This document shows positions 12,869 through 21,480 of a DNA stretch of 25,042 nt, piece after piece. The position numbers and the translations under genes were made by a program. Source of the DNA: a virus; IMG/VR virus record IMGVR_UViG_3300044701_001469, positions 1 to 25,042 of that record; one strand, given 5' to 3'. Positions within the stretch are counted from its first letter, which is position 1, and every line of letters begins with the position of its first letter. The notes under the pieces were generated by a model that was not told where the DNA came from, made no database searches, and worked only from the letters and a program-made list of their open reading frames with translations.

Positions 12869-15322
12869 TTAATTTTTTTGCATTATATGCCAATTAGTGC
12901 CATCAGCAACTAATGTAACCCATTGAGGCGTAACATTTCCAGCTGATAAAATTGCAGTTCCAGCTGAACCGCCACTAAAAGGTATAACATTTGATGCGGT
13001 GCTAATTACTGTTCCTGTTGCAAGGTTTTTTATCATGTATTGCCTTCCATTTGTTGCGGTTGTTAAATCTATGGATGTTGTTGAAGCGCCGCCAGTATTT
13101 ACAATAGAAACTCGATTACTTGATAAAATAATTGAACTTCCAGCGGTTGATTCTACAAAAACATAACCAACATCAAGCGTACTTCTTGCTACGGATGCAC
13201 TTGTAGCCCCCGTGCCACCTTTTGAAATTGGCACCGTTCCAAGATTTAAGGAATCACCCGCTAAAGATAAAGGCGAGGTCAAGCGAACATTGCCTACAAC
13301 ATTACTCCCGTCTTTACCAAGTAAACTTGTAGGCGTTGCAGATACCGTTGCAATTCTTACCTCACCGTTTATATCAAGGGTCTTTGAAGGCGTTCCCGTG
13401 CCAATACCAACCCTATCCATTGACGCATCCACGAAAACCATGTTGGCGTTTTCGTCACTTTCAACGCGAAAGTCTGAATTGACTGAGCCTTCATTAAACA
13501 CGGCTGACCCATGAACCTCTAATGTTGATTGTGGATTTGTTGTACCTATACCGACACTACCTATTGATGTTATTCTCATTTTTTCAGTAAATCCATTAGC
13601 TGGTATAGCATTAGATGTTTGTGTCCAAAAAGATAAACCTCCAGCAATTTGAGTATTTGCTGATAAATAATCTCCTTCTCTAAATGAGCGAACACGACCA
13701 CTGGTAAAGTACCCACCGCTTGACCCTTGATAAAAATCAATGTCTGCCGTTTCGTCCGTGCTACCCGTTTCGCTAAATGAATTTGTAATACGCAATGATG
13801 TTGATGTACCGTTATTACTTTTTGAAACCTCAAAAAGATTTAAAGGTGTATTTGTGCCAATACCAAAATTTCCCACAAAATTAGCAGTTGTTCCCGTCAA
13901 TCCTCCTGTTAATGTTCCTCCTGTCAATGGCAAATAAGTTGATGCTGCAACGCCTGAGCGCAAATAATTTGTAAGCATTGAAGCAGTGTCGGAAATATTT
14001 AATTTTGTTGCAAATCTGGAATTAAGATTTAATGAGGTTGTATCTGAATCACGGAAATACGGAGTTAACATCGTAGCAGTATCAAGAATATTTAACTTAG
14101 TCGATAATCTGCTTTGAATGTTTAATGATATGGTATCTGCATCGCGGAAATACGGTAACAACATCGTAGCTGTATCAAGAACATTTAGTTTTGTAGATAA
14201 CCGGCTTTCCAGGTTTAATGAGGTAGTATCCAAGTCGCGGAAATAAGGCGTTAACATCGAAGCCGTGTCGCTTACCAAAAGTGCGGCAGTTGTATCGCGC
14301 CATAATCCATCAGAATAAAATAAACTTGATTTTTCAACTGGTGAGGTAATTGCCACGTTGTGCAATTCGTTTAAACTATAACCCGATGCCACACGAATTG
14401 AAATTGTACCATTGTTTGAAGATGAATTTATACAAAAGCCGATAGGCATATCAATGTTTGGTGCAACTGGCTCAACATCTGTCCAAACACCAGCCGTAGT
14501 TGGAGATGGGTAAAGGATTGCACCAGCCGCAAAGGTATCTGTGTTGACTTGTCTTATTTTGCCAAAGGAAATAACGTATCCATCCTCACCATCTGTTAAA
14601 TCATGTGCCGTTATTCCTAATAAATATTTAGCATCTATTGTGCCATCGGCTATAAACTTTGCAACTGTTATTCTGCCACTTGCTCCAACCGTGCCATTAG
14701 CATAAACAAGGCTTCCTTTTGTAATAGTTGAGCCTGTCTGATTCTTGACAAGCCAAAAGTTTTTAAATCCTAATTCATTTGGCACTTGGTCGTACATTCC
14801 CAAAACCACTGTACCTAAATCCGAATCCCATCGCATTTTAGCAGTGTCCACATTGTTTGGAGATACACTTGTTTTAAAAAACAATGAGTCAATAGGCTGA
14901 GTAAAATTGTTATTTATAATTACCGTATCGCCGTTACTAAACTTCCAGCCGCCCTTAGTTTTAATGTAATTGTAAAGAATATTATTTACCGTATCAAGGA
15001 TAAAATAAGCATTATTTATACCGCTACTTTTTATTCCTACGGTGTCCGATGCCCTACCTCGATACACCAGCCCATCTCCCGTAGTCTGATAACCTAATCT
15101 TTGCTTATTGCCTGTTGCTGGATACTGGGCAAAGGCAAATGATGAAGCTAAAATAACAAAAGCAATAATAAGGCCTTGTCGTTTATTGCCTACTTTGTCA
15201 ATGGCTTTGCCAATAAACTTTCTTGCAATTCCCATAACCAATTCATTAGCCAAAACCTTGGCAATGTTGCCTACGGCTTTTAAAAACTTCCTTTCTTTTT
15301 TGGGTGCTTTTATCTCTTCCAT
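12869..15322 (-). CDS. Tail fibre-like protein with internal signal-peptide-like segment
   Basis: This is an 817-residue, beta-rich, repeat-rich virion protein likely involved in host recognition. A basic N-terminal stretch (1-48) precedes a hydrophobic segment (50-65) ending F-A-F-A-Q, like a signal peptide. A beta-rich region follows, then about three and a half copies of a 31-residue repeat (near 352-455) with D-T-A-x-M-L-x-P-Y-F-R-D. Next come L-P-L-T-G-G-T-L-T-G and three G-I-G-T-x-x-P motifs typical of trimeric fibre shafts, and a glycine/serine-rich beta C-terminus. No intramolecular chaperone or peptidase domain is evident. It starts on the last base of the preceding stop. Fibre identity is strong; the purpose of the hydrophobic segment is unclear. 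Confidence 0.7.
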   Translation of the reverse strand: MEEIKAPKKERKFLKAVGNIAKVLANELVMGIARKFIGKAIDKVGNKRQGLIIAFVILASSFAFAQYPATGNKQRLGYQTTGDGLVYRGRASDTVGIKSSGINNAYFILDTVNNILYNYIKTKGGWKFSNGDTVIINNNFTQPIDSLFFKTSVSPNNVDTAKMRWDSDLGTVVLGMYDQVPNELGFKNFWLVKNQTGSTITKGSLVYANGTVGASGRITVAKFIADGTIDAKYLLGITAHDLTDGEDGYVISFGKIRQVNTDTFAAGAILYPSPTTAGVWTDVEPVAPNIDMPIGFCINSSSNNGTISIRVASGYSLNELHNVAITSPVEKSSLFYSDGLWRDTTAALLVSDTASMLTPYFRDLDTTSLNLESRLSTKLNVLDTATMLLPYFRDADTISLNIQSRLSTKLNILDTATMLTPYFRDSDTTSLNLNSRFATKLNISDTASMLTNYLRSGVAASTYLPLTGGTLTGGLTGTTANFVGNFGIGTNTPLNLFEVSKSNNGTSTSLRITNSFSETGSTDETADIDFYQGSSGGYFTSGRVRSFREGDYLSANTQIAGGLSFWTQTSNAIPANGFTEKMRITSIGSVGIGTTNPQSTLEVHGSAVFNEGSVNSDFRVESDENANMVFVDASMDRVGIGTGTPSKTLDINGEVRIATVSATPTSLLGKDGSNVVGNVRLTSPLSLAGDSLNLGTVPISKGGTGATSASVARSTLDVGYVFVESTAGSSIILSSNRVSIVNTGGASTTSIDLTTATNGRQYMIKNLATGTVISTASNVIPFSGGSAGTAILSAGNVTPQWVTLVADGTNWHIMQKN
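13958..14269 (-). repeat. 93-bp tandem repeats in fibre gene
   Basis: On the minus strand, units begin at 14269, 14176, 14083 and 13990, each 93 bp apart (31 codons), the last one partial. They encode D-T-A-x-M-L-x-P-Y-F-R-D followed by a S-L-N-L-x-S-R-L-S-T-K-L-N segment. In-frame repeats can change copy number by recombination and alter fibre length. Confidence 0.8.
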
Positions 15323-15693
15323 TATGCTAATATTATAAATGTAACAATGTAATTACTACCATCATAATGTGTATTACTATCAATGGTAATAGTGCTTGGC
15401 AAAGTTACGACATATTGTGATTTAATAAGCAATTGTCCATTTTGGTATACTTGCAATTGAGCATCTTGATTTGTTATAGGTAGTTGATTATTATTTTTAG
15501 TAATAGTCAATACGTTTGATGAGGTTGCTAAAAACTCTTGTGCATATATTGCAAAAGTAGACCCTGTTACGGTTACATTACTTATAGTTTCTGTAATATT
15601 AGTTGATGATGTACCACCGCTACCACTTGAGAAAGGAGTGCCATCTTCCCAACCTAAACCTTTAATTACAACACTTCTCTCTGTGTATGGCAT
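15322..15693 (-). CDS. Small virion-associated protein
   Basis: This is a 123-residue, Ser/Thr/Asn-rich, beta-type protein of unknown function. The N-terminal 25 residues contain a Gly/Ser stretch (S-S-G-S-G-G-T-S-S). The rest looks like a single beta sandwich. It shares one base with each neighbour (TAATG arrangement) between the large tail-tip protein and the fibre-like gene, so it may be a fibre adaptor or tip component. No family is recognised. Confidence 0.6.
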   Translation of the reverse strand: MPYTERSVVIKGLGWEDGTPFSSGSGGTSSTNITETISNVTVTGSTFAIYAQEFLATSSNVLTITKNNNQLPITNQDAQLQVYQNGQLLIKSQYVVTLPSTITIDSNTHYDGSNYIVTFIILA

Positions 15694-17969
15694 TATTCAT
15701 CGTTTTTAATTACAAACCAATCACCAGTTATTATGTCTGTCATACATTCATAAGTACCTCTTTCAAATACCCAAAAATTATCATTGTCTTGAGCAATAAC
15801 AGATGTAAAATCTATAACAAAGTGAGGAAGAAATGGGTTGTTAAGATTTTTATTTTGGAATCCTACATTGATCATTCTTCTTACTGGTTTTAATTGTCCT
15901 TTAATAACTTCGTTAACTAATATTTGAGATATATTTTTACCAGTACCAATATCAGCAATAGTCCAACCAATAGGACTTGCTAATACAAAATTACCATCAT
16001 TATTCTTTACGAATATTGCACCTGGAGAAGATGTCACCGGACCATCGCCAATCTTAGTTTCAATCCTTGCTCTTAGAGATGAGAAAACATTGTTGTCACT
16101 TGCATATTCGTATATATCATTTTGATTTTGAATATTACCATTAGGTAAAAATTCTAAGTAGTTATCTGAAAATGAATAATTGTAAGCTAAAAGTTCTGTT
16201 GTTATATTTGTTCCTGCTGCATTCCTAATACTTTTAAGTATAATTTGAAATGAATATTGAGATGTTGCAGGAATAGCTAATGTATCAAATGCTACTACTT
16301 TATTAAATATGTATGTTAAATCTTGACTAATTACATCAGATGTAAATTGATATTCACTTGGGAATGTTTCCCATGACGCAGCAGAAAATATAGTATTTAA
16401 TCCCTCAAAAGTAGCATTTCTTCTTAACCATCTAACAGGACCAACCATTGATAAATTACTTATACTACCAATACTTGAACCAACAACAGAACTTTGTAAT
16501 TTAAAACCAGTTGTGTCAACTGCTATTAAATCAAATTCAAAATCACCCGACTCTGTTAATTCAAAAAATGCACCACCCATATAAACTTTCATATTACCCT
16601 GGTCAAAAGTAATTTTTAATTTTACACTATATTTAAAACCAATAGTTGCAGCAATTAATGATTTTGCGGCTTGAGAAGTATTGGTAACATTAAATTTTAA
16701 CTTTTTTTCATCAACAGAAAAACCAGTTCCTAAAGACCAACCACTTGAATCTTCAAATTCTTGTACAGGAATTACAAATCCTTTTTGATTAATTATAGCA
16801 GCAAATAAAAAAATGTGTGGTTGGAAAGTATATCCTGCTAAATTATAAGCTGAAAACATAGAAAGATTACTTGTGTAAGATAACCTTGCTTCTAAATTAT
16901 CAGCATCAAGTTCTTCTAATAAAATCTCACCAGAATCACCTAAACTTGGATTTAAAAAACTATAAGTATTATAAGTAAATAAACTACCAGGTATTAAGTT
17001 TCTTCTTGCAGATGTTTTATATTCTACAATCATTTCTCTTAATGGAGCATAATATCCAAATCGACCACCGCCAATTCTAACTAAATCACTTTCTGCTAAA
17101 TTAGTTTGATTGTTTACTATAGCTAAATCTCTATTGTCAAAAACAGTAGGATCCTCAATTCCAGTTGCAAAGAAATTAAAATATCTCATTGCATTGGGAT
17201 TCATGTACTCATTAATTTGAATCAACCAATAATTTGTACCAGAGAATATTAATCTTGAAGCAAAGGCCTCACAAATCGCTACCAATACATCATAGCAAGT
17301 TGTGTATATGTAATTGTCTTTTGTATCTTTCCAATAGAATGCTTTGTGATTAATTTTTACTCTACTTAAAATATTATTGTTTTCAGAGTAGGTATAAAAT
17401 GAATTATGCCAATTACCTATAAAACTTAAAATAGGTATATTGGTAGAATAAAAAGAGTTTACAAAACTTAATTTATTAAGGCAATTCATTATGTGATTTG
17501 CCAATGTTTCAGCACCTACAAACGGACCATTAGGTGCTTTGTATTCTATATTTTTTAACCAACCAAGCCCATCAACTGCAATTATATCAAAATTATATCC
17601 TATGGCATTAGCAACATCTTCAAACTCTATTAAATCAATTAGTATATAACCAAACCATTTCATGTTAATTGTACTGCCATTTGCAGCATAAGCATAATAC
17701 TCAACAGTAAATCTACCTTCTTCACTATCAACTAACTGCTCAACAAAAGTTTGTAAAATAGAACTATTTACAAAAAATGAAAAGTCGCAAGTGCTACCAA
17801 TTACCGGTGCAAATCTTTCACTACCTTTTTTTCTATTGCTATCCCAATTTAAATTTAAATTAACCAATCTTATTGGGTTAATTACACCAGAATAATTTGC
17901 ATCATTAATATACAATTTAAACTCCCTACCTTTTTCAGAATAAACTGTTGCCTCAAATCTTCTTGCCAT
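15693..17969 (-). CDS. Large tail-tip/baseplate protein
   Basis: This is a 758-residue, mostly beta protein encoded directly after the tape measure. The start resembles a tail-tip N-terminal domain, with strands and aromatic residues around F-K-L-Y-I-N-D. The middle is rich in aromatic, Asn and Ser residues, typical of carbohydrate-contacting virion proteins. No enzymatic motif is recognised. Its place between tape measure and fibre, with one-base overlaps on both sides, is where siphophages encode distal tail or tail-associated (Dit/Tal) proteins. The exact assignment is uncertain. Confidence 0.65.
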   Translation of the reverse strand: MARRFEATVYSEKGREFKLYINDANYSGVINPIRLVNLNLNWDSNRKKGSERFAPVIGSTCDFSFFVNSSILQTFVEQLVDSEEGRFTVEYYAYAANGSTINMKWFGYILIDLIEFEDVANAIGYNFDIIAVDGLGWLKNIEYKAPNGPFVGAETLANHIMNCLNKLSFVNSFYSTNIPILSFIGNWHNSFYTYSENNNILSRVKINHKAFYWKDTKDNYIYTTCYDVLVAICEAFASRLIFSGTNYWLIQINEYMNPNAMRYFNFFATGIEDPTVFDNRDLAIVNNQTNLAESDLVRIGGGRFGYYAPLREMIVEYKTSARRNLIPGSLFTYNTYSFLNPSLGDSGEILLEELDADNLEARLSYTSNLSMFSAYNLAGYTFQPHIFLFAAIINQKGFVIPVQEFEDSSGWSLGTGFSVDEKKLKFNVTNTSQAAKSLIAATIGFKYSVKLKITFDQGNMKVYMGGAFFELTESGDFEFDLIAVDTTGFKLQSSVVGSSIGSISNLSMVGPVRWLRRNATFEGLNTIFSAASWETFPSEYQFTSDVISQDLTYIFNKVVAFDTLAIPATSQYSFQIILKSIRNAAGTNITTELLAYNYSFSDNYLEFLPNGNIQNQNDIYEYASDNNVFSSLRARIETKIGDGPVTSSPGAIFVKNNDGNFVLASPIGWTIADIGTGKNISQILVNEVIKGQLKPVRRMINVGFQNKNLNNPFLPHFVIDFTSVIAQDNDNFWVFERGTYECMTDIITGDWFVIKNDE

Positions 17970-20719
17970 TATCTTATTCTTAGGTTTTTAGAATCTGTTC
18001 TTTCAAGTATTAATTGCAGATCAGTTCCAGAGATACTTGTTTTAAGTATATATGGAGTGCCGCCACCCGTGTCTCCTAACATTGCTTTTAGCTTTGATAA
18101 AGGTGCAATAACCTCTGGGTCAATTCCAGCATTCCTATTATCACCAACCATGGCCATTGTAGGACCAAATGCCAAACCACCCTCTGCAAGTGCAGGGGCT
18201 TTTAATTGACTCTTAACAAATGTACCTAAAGCAACCAATGCAATACCAGCAGCAATTGCACCAACACCACCTAATGATTCTAAGGCTATTTTAATTCCTT
18301 CGGCAGCAAAACCAGCTGCTATAGCCATTTTACCAAATTGTATTAATGCATCAGCTATAGGCATTAATATCATATTTATAGAAAATCCAGCACCGGCTAA
18401 AGCATTGCCAAGTTGTTCGCCAAGAGCAAATGCAACTTCGGTTAATGTATTTTCTACTAAGTCTGTTAATTGATCATTTAACTTTTCAATATCAACCATT
18501 GTACTTTCGATTGCATATTGAGCATCGGTCATTGGCTGAACAATATTTTCAGTTATAGCACCTTTTACAATACTTCCTACCTCTTCGGATGTATCACCTA
18601 AATTTCTCATTGATTGAGAAACACCATCTACAAATCCTATACTACTTTTTATTTTATCTACTAAATCGTCTGGGAAGATATCTTTAAAACTTGTTTCTTT
18701 TGGTCCACTAAATTGAGGCAAAGGTGTTACACTAAAATCTCTTCCTTCAATTTTGTCCCATTGTTCGTTTACTTTATTTAAAGTATCTTTTAATTTATTG
18801 TATTGGTCAGATAATTGTAATGCATCAGCAGACAAAGCACCTTGTGTTAATACAACATTTTTATATTTTTCTTCAGTATCCTTTAATTGTTCATTTAATA
18901 ACTCGTATTTTGTCTTTACCTTATCTGTACTATTTTTTAAATTATCATTGCTATTTAGTTCTGTTTGTTTTGTTCCCTGTAATGCATCTAATTGACTTTG
19001 ATATTTAGTAATCTCATCTTTTAAATTTTTTACAGTTTCGGAGTTTTTACCATATTTTGCAGAACCTTCTTCTAAAAAAACATTTAAATCTTTAACCTTA
19101 TTACTAAGGTTTTCAATTTTTTCAGCTTTTAATTTATCATTATAAAGACTTTGTTTATCAGTTAGTGTTACAAGACTTGCTTCTGTTTTATTATAAGCAT
19201 TTTTTAATGTTTCAATTTTAGTTTTTAAAGCATCAATATTTGAACCTTGAACATCATATTGCGTACTTACATTACTTCCAAATCCAGTTACAGGACCTTG
19301 TTGCTGCTTTTGAAATTTAGTTCTGTTTTGTTCTGCAATAAATAATTGCTCTTCTAAATCAAGTAATTTTTTTTGTTGTTTTTCAAGAACTCCTTGAGCA
19401 GCTAATACTTTAAATTTATTTTGTAAAGCAATATTACCTTTTTCTTGTGCAATTCTTACTGCATCAATACTGGTAGCTTCTTCTAATAAATTAGGTAAAT
19501 AATCCGAGTATTTAGTATTTATAGTTTCAAGTGCTTTTGATCTTGATATTAAACTTGCATTTGCATCTTGAAGAACATTCATTAAACTATTAAACTCTAC
19601 ACTTTCTTTTCTTGCATTTTTAGCACCAACAGACAAATGCTCGTTAAAAGTGTCCATTGGCTTGGAAGCATTATTGTAATTATTAACTAATAATCCAACG
19701 GCAATTGCAGCCGCAGCAATTGCAGTAATCCATCCACCAGTAGTTAATGCTAATGTTTTAGTAACTTTATCAAATATTACAAGTTGTCTAACCGCTTGAC
19801 CCATTACATAAATGAATGTACCTAATGCAGAGCCAACTTGTCCTATAATCCAGGCTAAACCACCAAATATCGCTATGTTTTTAGTTGCACCTAATATAAA
19901 CTTTTGCATTCCGTCGGATAGACTTCCAAACCAATCAGACAACATATTTATCCTTTCAGTCACACTATCTATCACCGCTTCTAAATCTATATTCTTTAAA
20001 ATAGCTTTACCCATTTCAGCAGAGGCAAATTTTAAAGCATCTCTCAAGTTGTCAAATTGATTTCTTATGCCGCCTGTTGAATTTAATACTTCTGGTAAAA
20101 CCGCTAAAGATTCGGTTAAACGCATAGCAAACTCTTTAGCCCCAACACCGGTTGCTCTTACCGCCTCAATATTATCTGTATTAAATGCTAATTTTAAAGC
20201 TTTGCCAATTAAAGGAACGGCAGATTGAATAGGCTTAAAATCTTCTGCAAGAATCCTATTCTTAGAAATCATTTGAGTTAACTGGTATTGTACGGCTTCT
20301 AATTCTACCGCACCACCACCAGTTGTAGCAATTGCTTTACCAAATGTTTCTAATATCTTTCTTGCTTGTTCTGCCTGTAAACCTACCGCTTGTAATCTAA
20401 TACTACCTCTAACTGCCTCTTCAAAGCCTAAACCTGGTAACTTTGCACTTTCTTTTAATTTACTTAATTCTTTTCCTGCTTCACTTGTACTACCCATTAC
20501 CGCTGCCATGCCTCTCTCTAACTGATCCATAGAAGCAGCCGCATTAACAAAACTTGAACCCATAGCAATTATAGGTCCTGTAAATCCTAATGTTACACCT
20601 CTACCAATAGCTAAAGCCTTTTGGCTAAATGCGGCCATATCCCTGCCAACTACCTTTAATGCCCTTTCTAAAGGACTGGCATCAGCACGAATTTTTATAG
20701 ATAGTATTCCTTGAGCCAT
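17969..20719 (-). CDS. Tail tape measure protein
   Basis: This 916-residue protein sets tail length and fills the tail tube. The N-terminal 250 residues match the usual tape measure opening (A-D-A-S-P-L-E-R-A, then a long amphipathic region with M-G-S-T-S-E-A and a G-F-E-E-A-V-R-G motif). Hydrophobic helices lie at about 275-350 and 780-840, and a Lys/Glu/Gln-rich coiled-coil region spans about 420-650. The C-terminus has the conserved A-E-G-G-L-A-F-G-P-T-x-A-M-V-G-D and P-E-V-I-A-P-L-S-K-L motifs (about 845-877). At roughly 0.15 nm per residue it predicts a tail near 135-140 nm. It lies directly after the frameshifted chaperone gene. Confidence 0.88.
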   Translation of the reverse strand: MAQGILSIKIRADASPLERALKVVGRDMAAFSQKALAIGRGVTLGFTGPIIAMGSSFVNAAASMDQLERGMAAVMGSTSEAGKELSKLKESAKLPGLGFEEAVRGSIRLQAVGLQAEQARKILETFGKAIATTGGGAVELEAVQYQLTQMISKNRILAEDFKPIQSAVPLIGKALKLAFNTDNIEAVRATGVGAKEFAMRLTESLAVLPEVLNSTGGIRNQFDNLRDALKFASAEMGKAILKNIDLEAVIDSVTERINMLSDWFGSLSDGMQKFILGATKNIAIFGGLAWIIGQVGSALGTFIYVMGQAVRQLVIFDKVTKTLALTTGGWITAIAAAAIAVGLLVNNYNNASKPMDTFNEHLSVGAKNARKESVEFNSLMNVLQDANASLISRSKALETINTKYSDYLPNLLEEATSIDAVRIAQEKGNIALQNKFKVLAAQGVLEKQQKKLLDLEEQLFIAEQNRTKFQKQQQGPVTGFGSNVSTQYDVQGSNIDALKTKIETLKNAYNKTEASLVTLTDKQSLYNDKLKAEKIENLSNKVKDLNVFLEEGSAKYGKNSETVKNLKDEITKYQSQLDALQGTKQTELNSNDNLKNSTDKVKTKYELLNEQLKDTEEKYKNVVLTQGALSADALQLSDQYNKLKDTLNKVNEQWDKIEGRDFSVTPLPQFSGPKETSFKDIFPDDLVDKIKSSIGFVDGVSQSMRNLGDTSEEVGSIVKGAITENIVQPMTDAQYAIESTMVDIEKLNDQLTDLVENTLTEVAFALGEQLGNALAGAGFSINMILMPIADALIQFGKMAIAAGFAAEGIKIALESLGGVGAIAAGIALVALGTFVKSQLKAPALAEGGLAFGPTMAMVGDNRNAGIDPEVIAPLSKLKAMLGDTGGGTPYILKTSISGTDLQLILERTDSKNLRIR

Positions 20720-21039
20720 TATAGTATTTCTTTAGTTAGCATTGAGTTACCTTTAACCAACGTGTCCATTAAATCCATTTCTTGATAATCCCTTTCTGTT
20801 AAAACCCTTTGTTTAAAGTTATGATCCCACGGAAATTTAATAAGATCATTAGGCTTTAAAGTTTTATGTTTGCCAACATAAGGTAACATTGCATTAAATG
20901 CAATAAACCTTGATTGTTCCCAGCTTAGTCTATATTGATTGTTTACAGAGTTATAATAACCATCAATTTTAATCATTAATTCTCTCCAATCAAACATATT
21001 CATTTCATCTGGTGTCATCTGTAATTCACCCAAACACAT
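20719..21039 (-). CDS. Tail assembly chaperone, frameshift extension (T part)
   Basis: This frame encodes the C-terminal part of the long tail assembly chaperone. It is open from position 21087, directly at the slippery site in the upstream gene, so the ATG at 21039 is probably not used on its own. A -1 shift at 21087 would give a 227-residue fusion. The part here has M-T-P-D-E-M, then F-D-W-R-E-L-M-I-K-I-D-G-Y, a pattern seen in T-type chaperones of siphophages. Its product contacts the tape measure, encoded immediately downstream with one base shared. Separate translation from 21039 cannot be excluded. Confidence 0.7.
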   Translation of the reverse strand: MCLGELQMTPDEMNMFDWRELMIKIDGYYNSVNNQYRLSWEQSRFIAFNAMLPYVGKHKTLKPNDLIKFPWDHNFKQRVLTERDYQEMDLMDTLVKGNSMLTKEIL

Positions 21040-21093
21040 TTTTTCAATATCCTCAATCTCAAGAGGCTTTGCGTTTGGGTTACTTAGTTTTTT
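21028..21093 (-). promoter_or_regulatory. Programmed -1 ribosomal frameshift signal
   Basis: On the minus strand the heptamer A AAA AAC (21093-21087) ends just before the 0-frame stop (21086-21084). Six bases later ACCCAAACGC (21080-21071) pairs with GTGTTTGGGT (21037-21028), a 10-bp stem with one G-T pair. A possible inner hairpin CCTC/GAGG sits in the loop. Slippery site, spacer and stem match the standard -1 frameshift layout. Confidence 0.8.
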
Positions 21094-21401
21094 TCGTTTT
21101 CAGTCGAACCGCCTCCCATACTTTGAGCAACTAAATCACTAAAATCTTGTAGCTTGTTATAATCATCAACCATTTCACAGAAGGATTCTAAATTATAAGG
21201 ATTATCTTTTCCTTCTCTTTTATAGCCATTCTCTACCCCTAAATAAATAACTTCATACAATAAACTCAAATCATCATCTAAAGCTTCTTTAAATAATGAG
21301 AATTTAATGTTTTTTTTCTTTAAAAATAAACTCAATGCATATCCACCTAATTTAAAAGGAATTTCATTTTTGTTTATTTCAATGTGATTTACCGATACCA
21401 T
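21084..21401 (-). CDS. Tail assembly chaperone (G part)
   Basis: This is a 105-residue protein, the short form of the tail assembly chaperone pair (lambda G/GT type) that holds the tape measure during tail building. It is helical, with K-L-G-G-Y-A-L-S-L-F-L near residues 17-27, an acidic D-D-D-L-S-L-L-Y-E-V-I-Y helix, and a flexible Gly/Ser/Asn C-terminus ending just at the slippery site. Position before the tape measure and after the major tail protein fits the role. The ATG is preceded by eight T on the mRNA strand, an odd leader. The frameshift product continues into the next frame. Confidence 0.75.
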   Translation of the reverse strand: MVSVNHIEINKNEIPFKLGGYALSLFLKKKNIKFSLFKEALDDDLSLLYEVIYLGVENGYKREGKDNPYNLESFCEMVDDYNKLQDFSDLVAQSMGGGSTENEKN

Positions 21402-21428
21402 AAAAAAAAGTTTATTGATTTATAATTG

Positions 21429-21472
21429 GATACTAATGAGAGTTGACAAAGTGTCAACCCCCAAATAGTATC
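21429..21472 (-). other. Nested hairpin between tail tube and chaperone genes
   Basis: An outer 7-bp stem GATACTA/TAGTATC (21429-21435 with 21466-21472) surrounds a 7-bp inner stem GTTGACA/TGTCAAC (21442-21448 with 21452-21458) with a 3-nt loop. No T run follows closely on the mRNA strand (the eight T at 21402-21410 are about 18 bases away). It could protect or process the abundant tail tube mRNA and lower chaperone expression. Confidence 0.6.
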
Positions 21473-21480
21473 GGAAAAAT

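Noticed and set aside
13212-13937. Plus-strand open frames opposite the fibre gene
   Set aside because: They are antisense shadows of a repeat-rich coding region with no leader, promoter or protein-like features.
18753-19008. Plus-strand open frames opposite the tape measure
   Set aside because: These are antisense shadows of the coiled-coil coding region, with biased Phe/Ser/Leu composition and no supporting signals.
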